Source of the DNA: Candidatus Kuenenia stuttgartensis
Lineage (GTDB): Bacteria > Pseudomonadota > Alphaproteobacteria > SMXS01
Direction of reading: 5' to 3'
Assembly (NCBI GenBank): GCA_943329845.2
Contig: CALQFM020000019.1
Span: forward strand, 1-58,665
DNA: 58,665 bases
Of the stretch, positions 8,167-16,531 are shown one piece after another (position 1 is the stretch's first letter; each line of letters begins with the position of its first letter). Both the position numbers and the translations under genes were made by a program. The notes beneath the pieces were generated by a model that ran no database searches, had not been told where the DNA came from, and saw only the letters and a program-made list of their open reading frames with translations.

Positions 8167-10581
8167 TCAGAAGCGGTAGGTGCCCTGGACGACGACCTCG
8201 CGGCCGCGCTCGACCACGCCGGCGAGATCGCCGCGGTTGCCGCCGGGCTTGTCGCCCGAGGTCAGCACCTTGATCTCGTTGGTCAGGTTCTTGCCGATCA
8301 GCGCGAACTCCCAGGTGTCGTCGGGGTCGTGGAACCGGATCGCGGCGTTGAACTTGGCGTAACCGGGCTGGCGGCTGCCGGGCGCCTGGTTGTCCTGCGA
8401 GTAGTACCAGCTGATGTACTTCACATCGGCCGACAGACCGATGCTGAACGCGTCGCTGATCGGCGTGTCATAAGACACTCCGAAGAAGCCCGAAAACCGC
8501 GGCGCGTTGGCCAGCGGCTCGCCGCTGAGGTCCTGGGTCAGCGTGGTCGCCGGCGGATTACGCGCCAGGCAGCCTTCCGGCGCGGTCTGGCCGGTGAAGC
8601 AGGGCGACGTGGAGAAATCCTTGAAGTTCGCCACGTTGTAGGTCGCCGCGGTGCGGATGTTCCAGTGATCGTCCGGCACCCACTGGAATTCCGCCTCGAG
8701 ACCCTTGGTCACGGCCGAGGCCGCGTTGCGGATGACGAACGAGGTGGTGACGATGTCCAGGGACGACCGCTGCAGGCCATTGAACTGGTAGTAGTAGGCA
8801 TTCAGGTCGAGGCGGATGGCGCCGTCGGCAAGCACCGCCTTGTAGCCGATTTCGCCGCCCTTGGCGGTCTCGGGACCGAAGGACAGGCCCTCATAGGTTT
8901 CGGTCCTGAAGATCAGGCCGGCATGTGAGATGCCGCCCGACTTGAAGCCGGTCTTGTAGGCCGCATAGATCGTGTGATCCGGCGCGGGGTGCCAGGTCAG
9001 CGTCGCTTCCGGCGACCAGTTGGACGTGTCCGTGGTGCCTTCTATCGGCACGCCGACCGGACGCATCAGCCGCTGGGTCGTCGGCGCCGGGTTGAGGTAG
9101 ATGTTCTCGCGGAAGGCGTACATGTGCTCGTTGGTGTAGCGCACGCCGCCGGTCAGCTGGAGACTGTCGGTGATGTCCCAGAGGATCTGGCCAAAACCGG
9201 ACATGGTCTCGCGCTTGTTGGTGTCGCGGTGCCAGTAGCCGACGAAGAACGGCACCGTCGGGTCGGGCACCAGCGCGAAGTCGAGGCCGCCGCGGCCGAT
9301 GTTGTAGGGATGGCGCGTGGTGTTCTCATAGTAGCCGCCGATGACGAAGTTGACGGGACCGTCATAGGTCGACGTGACGCGCAGTTCCTCGCTGAATTGA
9401 GACTGGCTTTCGCCGTTCATGCCCGGGAAATGGGCGTACGTGTCGTAGCCGTAGTTACCCCAGCCCTTGGTGTCGAGGTAGTAGAAGCCGCTGACCGAGT
9501 TGATGTTCACGTTGCCGAAGTCGTAGGTCATGTCGAGAGACACCAGGGTGCTCTTGATCTTGGTGAAGTAGTCGCCCTTGTTGCCCTTGGGCTGCAACGG
9601 ATAGGTAAAGCGGATCTCGGCGGGCATCAGGCCGACCGAGCGGTTGTGGTCCACGATGCAATCCTCGTTGGGATCGCGGAAGCCGCGGGTGGTCGAGCCG
9701 TCGGCGCCGCAGGCGACGACCTGCGACACGCCGGTCTGCTCGTCGTCCTTGTACTGCGAGCCCAGGATGCGCAGCGTCGCGGCGAACCGGTCGGACGGGT
9801 CGAACTGCATGGTGATGCGGCCGACCAGGTTCTGGTCCGACGGCGTCACCTTGTTGCTCTCGCCCGCGCCGGGCAGCGCCAGATTCGGCTCGAACAGGTT
9901 GGGGATCGGCACGGAAACGTTCTTCAGGTAGCCCTTCATGTCGGAGAACCGCAGCGCCACGCGGATGCCGAACTTGTCGTTGATCGGGCCGCCGTAGGCG
10001 CCCTCGACCATCTTTTCCTTGGCGTTGAACTCGTAACCGGCCTGGACGTAGCCTTCCCAGTCGGAGCCCGGGCCCTTGGAGCGCAGCGAAATCACGCCGG
10101 CGGGGCTGTTCTTGCCGAAGAACAGCGCCTGCGGACCCTTCAGCACTTCGACCTGCGACAGGTCGAAGAACGCCGCGCGCGAGATGTAGCCGCGCGAGAT
10201 CTGGATGCCGTCGACGTTGAAGCTCACCGCCGTCTCGATACCGGCGTTGGTCGACGACGACGCGATGCCGCGCAGGATGACCGCGCCGCCATTGCCGGAG
10301 GTGCCGGGCGTGATCTGCAGCTGCGGCACCGAGTCACTGATTTCGGTGATGCGCGTCGCATTGTAGCGGTCGAGGTCGGCTTCGGTCAGCGCGCTGACCG
10401 CGACCGGCACGTCGATCAGGGTTTCCTCGGTCTTGCGCGCGGTGGTGGTGACGGACTCGATGCCACCGGTGCGCGGGGCCGGCTCCTGATCCTGCGCCAT
10501 GGCCGGCATGGCCATCGCGAGGCTCGATGCGGCAACAAGCGCCGCCCGGTGAATGGACTTCGTCCCTCGATTGAATTTCAT
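8167..10581 (-). CDS. TonB-dependent outer-membrane receptor 1
   Basis: An 804-residue TonB-dependent receptor: signal peptide (positive start, then hydrophobic LVAASSLAMAMPAMAQ), plug domain beginning near IDVPVAVSALTEADLDRYN and a 22-stranded barrel ending in an aromatic residue (VQGTYRF). The sequence ESVTTTARKTEETL before the plug is the usual region for the TonB contact. The start at 10581 is supported by AAGGGGGAAC before the ATG; an in-frame extension to 10647 has no such site. This style of receptor (VPVAVSALT, ITEISDSVPQLQI) is abundant in sphingomonads and related alphaproteobacteria, where it takes up plant or aromatic compounds as well as iron chelates. The gene stands alone with its own terminator. 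Ligand unknown. Confidence 0.93.
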   Translation of the reverse strand: MKFNRGTKSIHRAALVAASSLAMAMPAMAQDQEPAPRTGGIESVTTTARKTEETLIDVPVAVSALTEADLDRYNATRITEISDSVPQLQITPGTSGNGGAVILRGIASSSTNAGIETAVSFNVDGIQISRGYISRAAFFDLSQVEVLKGPQALFFGKNSPAGVISLRSKGPGSDWEGYVQAGYEFNAKEKMVEGAYGGPINDKFGIRVALRFSDMKGYLKNVSVPIPNLFEPNLALPGAGESNKVTPSDQNLVGRITMQFDPSDRFAATLRILGSQYKDDEQTGVSQVVACGADGSTTRGFRDPNEDCIVDHNRSVGLMPAEIRFTYPLQPKGNKGDYFTKIKSTLVSLDMTYDFGNVNINSVSGFYYLDTKGWGNYGYDTYAHFPGMNGESQSQFSEELRVTSTYDGPVNFVIGGYYENTTRHPYNIGRGGLDFALVPDPTVPFFVGYWHRDTNKRETMSGFGQILWDITDSLQLTGGVRYTNEHMYAFRENIYLNPAPTTQRLMRPVGVPIEGTTDTSNWSPEATLTWHPAPDHTIYAAYKTGFKSGGISHAGLIFRTETYEGLSFGPETAKGGEIGYKAVLADGAIRLDLNAYYYQFNGLQRSSLDIVTTSFVIRNAASAVTKGLEAEFQWVPDDHWNIRTAATYNVANFKDFSTSPCFTGQTAPEGCLARNPPATTLTQDLSGEPLANAPRFSGFFGVSYDTPISDAFSIGLSADVKYISWYYSQDNQAPGSRQPGYAKFNAAIRFHDPDDTWEFALIGKNLTNEIKVLTSGDKPGGNRGDLAGVVERGREVVVQGTYRF

Positions 10582-10795
10582 GCGTTCCCCCTTGTTGTTG
10601 CGTTGGTTAAGCGTCCGCGGTCCCAGCAGATGGTTCCCGCCAGCCATGGACGATCAAGGCATGAGCGAAGGCACAAAAAACATACGTCGCTCCAAAAACG
10701 CAAAACAATTTACCGTCTGTATGGCTTTTAAAAAACAACCGGCATTCGCTGTGCCTTTTCGGTCACACCCTCGCGACCATGCGCGCACAAACGAA

Positions 10796-10818
10796 AAGGG
10801 GAGCCCGAAGGCTCCCCT
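10796..10818 (-). terminator. Terminator of entericidin-like gene 1
   Basis: Stem GGGGAGCC with GGCTCCCC (10798-10817) followed on the minus strand by TTTTCGTTT. It is about 25 bases after the stop codon at 10842. Confidence 0.8.
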
Positions 10819-10841
10819 GAACATGGTCTGGACCGGCTTGC

Positions 10842-11003
10842 TTACTTGGGATCGACCGGCTTGTTCTGGGCCTTGTCCATCTCGCGTTCGCCGGCCTTGC
10901 CGACGCTCTCGACGTCCTTGCCCGCGCCCTGCACCGCGTTGCAGGCACCCAGCGCTGCGACAACGGCCACGATCATCAGCTTCTTGATGGTATCCGACTT
11001 CAT
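10842..11003 (-). CDS. Entericidin A/B-like small lipoprotein, copy 1
   Basis: A 53-residue protein. The N-terminal lysines and a hydrophobic stretch IVAVVAALGA precede Cys21, a good lipobox, followed by NAVQGAGKDVESVGKAGER. The VQGAG(K)DVE..GKA pattern is the hallmark of entericidins, small membrane lipoproteins; in Escherichia coli EcnA/EcnB form an antidote/toxin pair that is growth-phase controlled. GGAGG lies eight bases before the ATG. It is a near-duplicate of the gene at 11196-11345 on the same strand, and each copy has its own terminator. The tail EMDKAQNKPVDPK differs from copy 2. Whether either is toxic is unknown. Confidence 0.88.
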   Translation of the reverse strand: MKSDTIKKLMIVAVVAALGACNAVQGAGKDVESVGKAGEREMDKAQNKPVDPK

Positions 11004-11139
11004 GATTCAACCTCCTGGGAATGTAACGGTAGTTCAGCCGCCACGTCCCTTGAGGGAGGCAGCACAAAGCCATAACGCCGCGATGCGCGAAAAAGTTCGA
11101 GGCGGGTGAAAATATCGCGGTATCCCGGCACCAAGGAAA

Positions 11140-11171
11140 AAGCCGCGCCCGCCCATCGGCGCGCGCGGCTC
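11140..11171 (-). terminator. Terminator of entericidin-like gene 2
   Basis: Stem AGCCGCGC with GCGCGGCT (11142-11171). On the minus strand it is followed by TTTTTCC. It lies 25 bases past the stop of copy 2. Confidence 0.7.
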
Positions 11172-11195
11172 GGTTACTCCGCCGAATGGAGGGCC

Positions 11196-11345
11196 TTACA
11201 AGCCTTCCTTGGCCTTGTCCAAGGTCCGCTCGCCGGCCTTGCCGACGCTCTCGACATCCTTGCCGGCGCCCTGAACCGTGTTGCACGCGGCGACCAGGGT
11301 CACCAGCGCGACAACGGCGAACTTCTTGATGGTCTCGGTCTTCAT
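11196..11345 (-). CDS. Entericidin A/B-like small lipoprotein, copy 2
   Basis: A 49-residue lipoprotein with signal MKTETIKKFAVVALVTLVAA and lipobox Cys21, followed by NTVQGAGKDVESVGKAGER. From the cysteine to GKAGER it differs from copy 1 at one residue (T for A), so the pair arose by tandem duplication. The ATG at 11345 has GGAGGG ten bases upstream; the longer in-frame reading to 11399 has no signal-peptide logic. The protein should be lipidated and envelope-anchored. In enterobacteria one member of such a pair antagonises the other; here the main difference is the C-terminal tail (TLDKAKEGL). Confidence 0.88.
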   Translation of the reverse strand: MKTETIKKFAVVALVTLVAACNTVQGAGKDVESVGKAGERTLDKAKEGL

Positions 11346-11483
11346 GGTCCTGCCCTCCAGGTTGTGTTTCTTTCCTTCAGCCCCGAAAGTCCGGGGCACA
11401 CGAAACCGGCGATCAACGCCGGTATTGCGGCACCGGTTCTCCTTCTCGGAAACTTTAGGCTACAGTGAGTCCGCAAACGAGGA

Positions 11484-12128
11484 ATGGAGGCGGAATTGGA
11501 CGTTTTTGAGGCGATGGAAACCTGCCGTGCCGTGCGATTCTTCAAAAAGGATCCGGTGCCGGACGAACTGATCGACAAGATCCTGTACGCGGCCACGCGC
11601 GCGCCCAGCCCCGGCAACTCGCAGGGCTGGGACTTCATCGTGATCACCGACCGGGAGATCAAGCAGAAGCTGTCGGAAAAGATCACCGAGGTGATCGACG
11701 CCACGGTGGAAAGCATCCAGAAAAGCATGGGCGGCCTCGACGCGCTCGACGACGTCAACCGCCGCATGCTGCAGGGCACGCAGAACATGGCGCGCACCCT
11801 GGGCGACATCCCGGCGATCATCCTGGTGTGCGGCAAGAAGGTCTATCCGCCCCAGTCGCCGACCGAGCAGTTCGTCTGGTCGGCGCTCTACCCGGCGGCG
11901 CAGAACATCACCGTGGCCGCCCGCGCGCTGGGCCTCGGCACCTGCTTCACCACCTATCAGAACACCTGCGAGAAGGAGCTGCGCGAGCTGCTCGACATCC
12001 CGTCGGACGTCTACATTGCCGCGTTCATCCCGGTCGGCTGGCCGGCGATCAATTTCGGCCCGCTGGCGCGCCGCCCGGTGAGCGATTTCGTCCACCGGAA
12101 CGGCTGGCAGGGGGATTTGCGGGCATAG
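11484..12128 (+). CDS. Nitroreductase-family FMN oxidoreductase
   Basis: A 214-residue protein of the nitroreductase fold. It has the FMN phosphate-binding start ETCRAVRFFKKDPVPDE, the second motif ATRAPSPGNSQGWDF and the C-terminal GLGTCFTTYQN and IPVGWP segments. Such enzymes use FMN and NAD(P)H to reduce nitro groups, quinones or enones, and also form the C-terminal half of mycobacterial FbiB, which reduces dehydro-F420. The ATG at 11484 follows ACGAGGA. It lies 2.5 kb from the F420 locus, in which the cofE gene lacks that fused domain, so a role in F420 maturation is possible but unproven. Confidence 0.87.
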   Translation: MEAELDVFEAMETCRAVRFFKKDPVPDELIDKILYAATRAPSPGNSQGWDFIVITDREIKQKLSEKITEVIDATVESIQKSMGGLDALDDVNRRMLQGTQNMARTLGDIPAIILVCGKKVYPPQSPTEQFVWSALYPAAQNITVAARALGLGTCFTTYQNTCEKELRELLDIPSDVYIAAFIPVGWPAINFGPLARRPVSDFVHRNGWQGDLRA

Positions 12129-12147
12129 TCCGTCAAGCGGAGGGATA

Positions 12148-12250
12148 CCCCTCACCCCACCCTCTCCCACAAGGGGAGAGGGGTCTGGATGCGCCGCCAA
12201 ACCCTTCTCCCCTCGCGGGAGAAGGTGGCGCGAAGCGCCGGATGAGGGGG
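12148..12250. repeat. GC-rich intergenic repeat, copy B
   Basis: Fills the space between the convergent nitroreductase and hydrolase genes. It has CCCCTCACCCCACCCTCTCC with GGGGAGAGG, then CTTCTCCCCTCGCGGGAGAAG and GGATGAGGGGG. Same composition and arrangement as the repeats at 4288-4430 and 14336-14482. It may act as a bidirectional terminator. Confidence 0.6.
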
Positions 12251-12266
12251 CCCGCGAACCGGGTCT

Positions 12267-13244
12267 CTAACCGAACTTCCGCTTCAGCCACGGGATCATC
12301 AGGTCGCAGAGTTCGTCCGGGCGTTCGTGGCCGGTCCAGTGGCCACAGTCCTGCAGCACCTGGACCTCCAGGTCCGCCACATAGGGCTTCATCGGCTCGG
12401 AGCAGCCGGGCGGTCCGGAGGGATCGTCCGTCGCCTCGACCATCAGGCACGGGACGTAAATGTTCGGGTCCAGATCCTTCACCGCACGCCAGTTGGCCGA
12501 GATGTTGCGGTACCAGTTCAGGCCCGGCGTGATGCCGGTGCGGCGGAACGCGGCGAGAAAATAGTCCAGCTCGTCGTCGGTCAGCACGAACTCGCCGCGC
12601 GGTTTTTCCGCGAACACCAGGTTCTCCATGGTCAGGATGCGCTTTTCCTTCGGCAGCGCCTGGAAGTCCGACATCCTGAACAGCGCCTTGCGATAGAGTC
12701 CGGTGAACAGCTTGTCGAGGTGGGCGTTGAACTTGGCGTCCGACGAGTCCGGGTTGTCCGGCCCCTTGTTGTGGAAGTTCACCACATACTGCTCGTCGCC
12801 CCATTCCTCGCGCAGCGCCACCAGCGGATCGCGCGGGATCAGCGGCGCCGGCCGGTAGGGCGTGTTGACGCCGACGACGCCGGCCACATGGTCGCGCTGC
12901 AGCAGCGCCGACGACCACACCACAGGCCCGCCCCAGTCATGGCCGACGTAAACTGCCTTGTTGAGCCCGAGCGCGTCGAGCAGCCCGGCCATGTCGGCGG
13001 CCAGTTCGCTGACCGCGTAATCCTCGGTGCGCGGCGGGCAGTCGCTGCGGCCATAGCCGCGCTGGTCGGCGGCGATGGCACGGAACCCGGCCTCGGCGAG
13101 GCGCGGCATCACCCGGTGCCAGGAGAACGCCAGCTCGGGAAAGCCATGGCAAAGCAGCACCGGCACGCCCTCGCCCATCTCGTAATAGGCGACGCGGATG
13201 CCGTTGGTGTCGGCGAATTTCGGTTCCGGAAAATTGACGGCCAT
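12267..13244 (-). CDS. Alpha/beta hydrolase, epoxide-hydrolase-like
   Basis: A 325-residue alpha/beta hydrolase. The oxyanion motif HGFPE is at residues 33-37 and the nucleophile elbow VGHDWGG has Asp103, which indicates an epoxide hydrolase or dehalogenase rather than a serine esterase. The catalytic histidine is probably in DCGHWTGHERPDEL near the C-terminus. The start at 13244 (MAVNFPEP) has AAGGGGAG upstream; the reading to 13292 is a longer unsupported alternative. It follows a double-hotdog thioesterase by 89 bases on the same strand, so they may be co-transcribed. Epoxide hydrolysis would fit a P450/Rieske oxidative pathway, but the substrate is unknown. Confidence 0.88.
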   Translation of the reverse strand: MAVNFPEPKFADTNGIRVAYYEMGEGVPVLLCHGFPELAFSWHRVMPRLAEAGFRAIAADQRGYGRSDCPPRTEDYAVSELAADMAGLLDALGLNKAVYVGHDWGGPVVWSSALLQRDHVAGVVGVNTPYRPAPLIPRDPLVALREEWGDEQYVVNFHNKGPDNPDSSDAKFNAHLDKLFTGLYRKALFRMSDFQALPKEKRILTMENLVFAEKPRGEFVLTDDELDYFLAAFRRTGITPGLNWYRNISANWRAVKDLDPNIYVPCLMVEATDDPSGPPGCSEPMKPYVADLEVQVLQDCGHWTGHERPDELCDLMIPWLKRKFG

Positions 13245-13333
13245 GGGACTCCCCTTCCAAGGCATGAGCGGAGAGGATGGCGGAGGCGCCAAGGTGAATC
13301 AATCCGGTTCGGATTCACCTATCGCCGTGATCG

Positions 13334-14266
13334 TTATGCCGCCAGCCCCGGAATCACCAGCTTCTGCAAATGCGCCTTCCGGTCCTCGGGCAGCGGCACG
13401 ACCTTGCGCGCTTCCAGGTCGAGGGTGATGCCGATGGCTTCCGAGGCCGAGACCAGGTCGCCGGTCTCGCCGTTGAAGGTCCAGTGAATGATGTGGTTGG
13501 CCTTCTCCCCCACATGTTTCAGACCGGAGCGGACAACCACGATGTTGCCCCGGTGCAGCGGCTTGTTGAAGCGCAGCCGGTATTCCAGCACGGCGCCACC
13601 ATACTTGCCGGTGGAGCGCTCCTTGCCGGTGTCGACCGGGCGGTAGTGGCGCGCCAGGTGCACCACGCCGTCCGAGATCCGACCGATATAGAACTCGGGC
13701 AGCATCTGCCCCGCGTCGTCGCATTCGATGGGCTGGACCACGCCGCGGGTGATCTCGATCAGGCCCATGCCGTCGGTCTGCGCCAGCGTCGGCGCGCCCC
13801 TGGCGAAGATGCCCGGATCATCGAGCGCGATGCTGCGCGGCGCGCCGTGGGCCGGCAGGTCCATCAGCAGCGCCTCGGCACGTGCCCGCACCGGCTCGGC
13901 CAGCGGCATGGACTGACCGGTCCTGCGGTCGCGGGAGACGATCAGCATGTTGAACGTGGCCGAGACCGCGTCGGTATGGCCGTTGACCATCTCCACATAG
14001 ACCCGCAGCCAGTCATCGCCGACATCGAGGATGCCGGCGCGGCCGGCAAGGCCCCAGCCCGGGTGCATCTCGCGCAGGAACCGCAGATGCTGGTCGGCTA
14101 TGACCATATCGAGCCCGGACACACGCCGCGCGGTGCGCGACATCCCCAGATGATGCCAGAGCGTCGCCAGCCCCTCGCCCACCTTGGACGCGTAGTAGCG
14201 CACGTTAAGGTGGCCGTTCTCGTCGCACTCCCAGGTGTTGGCCATGCCCTTGAAGACGTCGATCAT
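13334..14266 (-). CDS. Double-hotdog acyl-CoA thioesterase-like protein, paralogue 1
   Basis: A 310-residue protein with two hotdog modules. The first opens with WECDENGHLNVRYYASK, matching the D..GH.N..Y motif of 4-hydroxybenzoyl-CoA thioesterase relatives; the second, near residue 195, has QPIECDDAGQMLPEFYIGR. These enzymes cleave acyl-CoA thioesters. GGGGAACGCG precedes the ATG. A second member at 45161-46087 shares the layout, including the long linker of about 60 residues between modules. It lies upstream of an epoxide-hydrolase-like gene on the same strand. Substrate unknown. Confidence 0.8.
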   Translation of the reverse strand: MIDVFKGMANTWECDENGHLNVRYYASKVGEGLATLWHHLGMSRTARRVSGLDMVIADQHLRFLREMHPGWGLAGRAGILDVGDDWLRVYVEMVNGHTDAVSATFNMLIVSRDRRTGQSMPLAEPVRARAEALLMDLPAHGAPRSIALDDPGIFARGAPTLAQTDGMGLIEITRGVVQPIECDDAGQMLPEFYIGRISDGVVHLARHYRPVDTGKERSTGKYGGAVLEYRLRFNKPLHRGNIVVVRSGLKHVGEKANHIIHWTFNGETGDLVSASEAIGITLDLEARKVVPLPEDRKAHLQKLVIPGLAA

Positions 14267-14577
14267 CGCGTTCCCCGCCGTTTGTACCGTTGGCCCAAGG
14301 GTTATCCCGGCGGATCAGACAAGTAAACGCTCTCAAATGCCCTCGCCCTCTGGGAGAGGGAGGGACCCGCGCGCAACGCGCGTGGGAGGGTGAGGGGCGT
14401 TGCCGGGAACAAGAACAGACGATGCGTTAGGCAAGCAACGCCCCTCACCCTGACCCTCTCCCAACGGGAGAGGGAAGAGGAACAAATCAGCGGCGCCGCT
14501 TGCGACCGGCCCGGCGACCGCCTAACCTCGCAAACCGAATCGGCATCAATGACTTTCCTTCGAAAACGAGGTAGGGA
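14267..14577. other. Intergenic space with repeat copy C and PPOX-gene leader
   Basis: Between the divergent thioesterase and PPOX genes. About half is the repeat at 14336-14482. The remainder, up to the ATG at 14578, has ACGAGGTAGGGA as ribosome site and no other feature that I recognise. Confidence 0.6.
14336..14482. repeat. GC-rich intergenic repeat, copy C, with long inverted repeat
   Basis: Contains a perfect 16-bp inverted repeat, GGGTGAGGGGCGTTGC at 14388-14403 and its complement at 14435-14450, around a 31-base loop. Flanking GGGAGAGGG and CCCTCTCCC extend the stem. The same motifs build copies A and B, and this copy is the most symmetrical of the three. Confidence 0.7.
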
Positions 14578-15102
14578 ATGACGAAATACGCGGAAGACTA
14601 CGAGGACGTGACCCAGTATCCGCTGGATCCGGACCGCGAGGCCCAGCTGCGCAAGATGCAGCGGGAATGCACCTTCATCTGGACCAACAAGGAAGGTGAG
14701 CCCGTCGGCGTGATCATGTCGTATCTCGACACCGACGACGGCCGCATCTGGCTGACCGGCGCCGAGCAGCGCGCCCGGTTCCCGGCGATCAAGCGCGACC
14801 CGCGCAGCTGCGTGGTGATCACCAGCGCCGGCACCGAATGGGGCGCGGGCAAGACCGTGACCTACAAGGGCATCTCGGTCATCCACGACAAGGCCAACCG
14901 CGAGATCAAGGACTGGTTCTATCCGGCCTTCGCCCGCAAGCTGTACGGCCACGTCAGCGACGAGAAGGTCGAACAGTTCGTGAAATTCCTGGATTCCCCT
15001 GCCCGCGTGGTGATGGAATTCATCCCGACCAAGAAGATCGTCTATGACGGCGACAAGATGGCCCGCGCAACGCCGATCGTGAAGGGCGTCGTCGCACGCT
15101 GA
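14578..15102 (+). CDS. PPOX-class (pyridoxamine-phosphate oxidase fold) protein, possibly F420-dependent
   Basis: A 174-residue split-barrel protein of the flavin/deazaflavin PPOX class. The strand pattern CTFIWTNKEGEPVGVIMSYL, GRIWLTGAEQRARFPAIKRD and SCVVITS is typical, with the arginine-rich ARFPAIKRDPR equivalent to the family phosphate-binding segment. In actinobacteria many such proteins use F420H2. Its position at the edge of an F420 biosynthesis locus supports this, but FMN or heme binding cannot be excluded. The ATG follows a usable ribosome site. An NTF2-like gene follows after 29 bases, so the two are probably one transcript. Confidence 0.75.
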   Translation: MTKYAEDYEDVTQYPLDPDREAQLRKMQRECTFIWTNKEGEPVGVIMSYLDTDDGRIWLTGAEQRARFPAIKRDPRSCVVITSAGTEWGAGKTVTYKGISVIHDKANREIKDWFYPAFARKLYGHVSDEKVEQFVKFLDSPARVVMEFIPTKKIVYDGDKMARATPIVKGVVAR

Positions 15103-15131
15103 AAACCGTAATCCAAATGGGGAACCGACAA

Positions 15132-15584
15132 ATGCCAAGTGAAGTGGAAGACAAGCTGGAGATCCAGCAGCTCGCCCAGACCTACGCCGACGGCGTGATG
15201 CAGCGTGACGTGGACATCTGGGGTTCGACCTTCGCCGAGGACGGCGAGTGGAGCCTGCCGGGCATGGAAAAGCCGCTGAAGGGCCGCGAAACCCTGAAGC
15301 CATTCTGGTCCAAGGTGATGGTAGGCTACCCCTACGTGCTGCATTGGGTGCAGCCTGGCATCATCAAGGTGACCGGCGACAAGGCCACTGCGCGCTTCTA
15401 CGTGCAGGAGAACATCAGAGATGCCCAGGGCGGTGAAAATCGAGTCGCCGGCGTCTATGACGACGAGCTGGTGCGCGAGAATGGCCATTGGAAGTTCGCT
15501 AGCCGCAAGTTCGCCGTGCTGTATCGCGGCCCGACGGACCTGTCCGGCAATTTCGCCGCCTATTCGGGCGGCGCCATCTTCTAG
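15132..15584 (+). CDS. NTF2-like (SnoaL-type) protein
   Basis: A 150-residue cone-shaped alpha+beta barrel protein: helix EIQQLAQTYADGVMQRDVDIWGSTFAEDGEWS, then strands ending in GHWKFASRKFAVLY. The pattern of a first helix followed by W...F..DGEW is typical of SnoaL-type isomerases, dehydratases and hydrolases. I start at 15132 because GGGGAA lies eight bases upstream; an ATG at 15117 lacks such a site. Its stop overlaps the end of the convergent cofD gene by four bases. Related domains appear twice in the protein at 26700-27785 and in a pseudogene at 24905-25195. Confidence 0.8.
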   Translation: MPSEVEDKLEIQQLAQTYADGVMQRDVDIWGSTFAEDGEWSLPGMEKPLKGRETLKPFWSKVMVGYPYVLHWVQPGIIKVTGDKATARFYVQENIRDAQGGENRVAGVYDDELVRENGHWKFASRKFAVLYRGPTDLSGNFAAYSGGAIF

Positions 15585-16531
15585 GCCTTCAACCTGACGG
15601 CGAATTCGAGGACTGCACGGGCCAGCCCCGTGCGGTCCTCGATCGTTTTCATGACCGTGTTGGTGACGTAGGAAGAGACGCCCAGCGTGTCCGCCATCTC
15701 CGCGTCCTCGGTATCGAGCACCAAGCCGTCAATCAGGTCGCGGTAGTGATGCGCGATGGTGTGTTGCGTCACCTCGAGGCCCAGCTCGGCCATCAGCTTG
15801 GCCGTCGGCCCCTTGATCGCCTTGCCGCCGACGATGGGCGAGACGGCGATCACCGGCGCGGCATTGGCCGCCAGCGCCTGGCGCACACCCGGGATGGCGA
15901 GCAGCGGATCGACGCTGAGGTATGGATTCGACGGGCAGATGACGATGGCGTCGAGCTCATCGCGTAGCGCACTGATGAAGGCCGGACTCGGCATGGCGGT
16001 TTCGGCGCCCTCGAAGCGGATACCCCGAACCTCGGGCTGGCACTTGTCACGGACGAAGTAGTGCTGGAACGCGAGGTCGCCGTCGTCGGTCTCGATCACC
16101 GTCGCGACCTCGTCGTCGGTCATCGGCGCGAGCAGCGGGCCGATGCCGTGGCTGCGGGCGAAATCCGCGGTGATCCGACTGAGCGATTGGCCGTCCATCA
16201 GCCGGCGGGTGCGCTCCACATGGGTCGCCATGTCCTTGTCGCCCAGGTTGAACCATGTCGGGCCGCCGAGGGTCCGCAGGTTCTCCATGAACTCCCAGGT
16301 CTCGCCCATCCGGCCCCAGCCCAGTTCCGTGTTAGACAGGCCGCCCAGCGTATAGGTGACGGTGTCGATGTCCGGGCAGATGCGCACGCCCAGATGGGTA
16401 AAGTCGTCACCGGTGTTGATGATGACGGTCAGCTTGTCGGGCGGCAGGATCAGCGACAGGCCCAGCGCCAGCTTGGCGCCGCCGACTCCGCCGCAGAGGG
16501 CGAGGACGTTGCCGGTCTTTGGCCCGGTCAC
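15581..16531 (-). CDS. cofD: 2-phospho-L-lactate transferase CofD (FbiA)
   Basis: CofD joins the lactyl-phosphate-type side chain (from CofC) to the deazaflavin Fo, giving F420-0 or dehydro-F420-0. The family nucleotide-binding start VLALCGGVGGAKLALGL and the signature NTGDDFTHLGVRICPDIDTV are intact; ICPSNPYLS and VSPIVGGKAIKGPT follow. The 316-residue length is normal. The start is GTG at 16531, overlapping the cofE stop by four bases (GTGA). The in-frame reading continues to 16741 but that extension lies entirely inside cofE. cofE and cofD are therefore translationally coupled. Confidence 0.95.
   Translation of the reverse strand: MTGPKTGNVLALCGGVGGAKLALGLSLILPPDKLTVIINTGDDFTHLGVRICPDIDTVTYTLGGLSNTELGWGRMGETWEFMENLRTLGGPTWFNLGDKDMATHVERTRRLMDGQSLSRITADFARSHGIGPLLAPMTDDEVATVIETDDGDLAFQHYFVRDKCQPEVRGIRFEGAETAMPSPAFISALRDELDAIVICPSNPYLSVDPLLAIPGVRQALAANAAPVIAVSPIVGGKAIKGPTAKLMAELGLEVTQHTIAHHYRDLIDGLVLDTEDAEMADTLGVSSYVTNTVMKTIEDRTGLARAVLEFAVRLKA

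Noticed and set aside
8974-10731. 585-codon plus-strand reading opposite TonB receptor 1
   Set aside because: High-GC antisense artefact; the receptor on the other strand has a signal peptide, plug and barrel.
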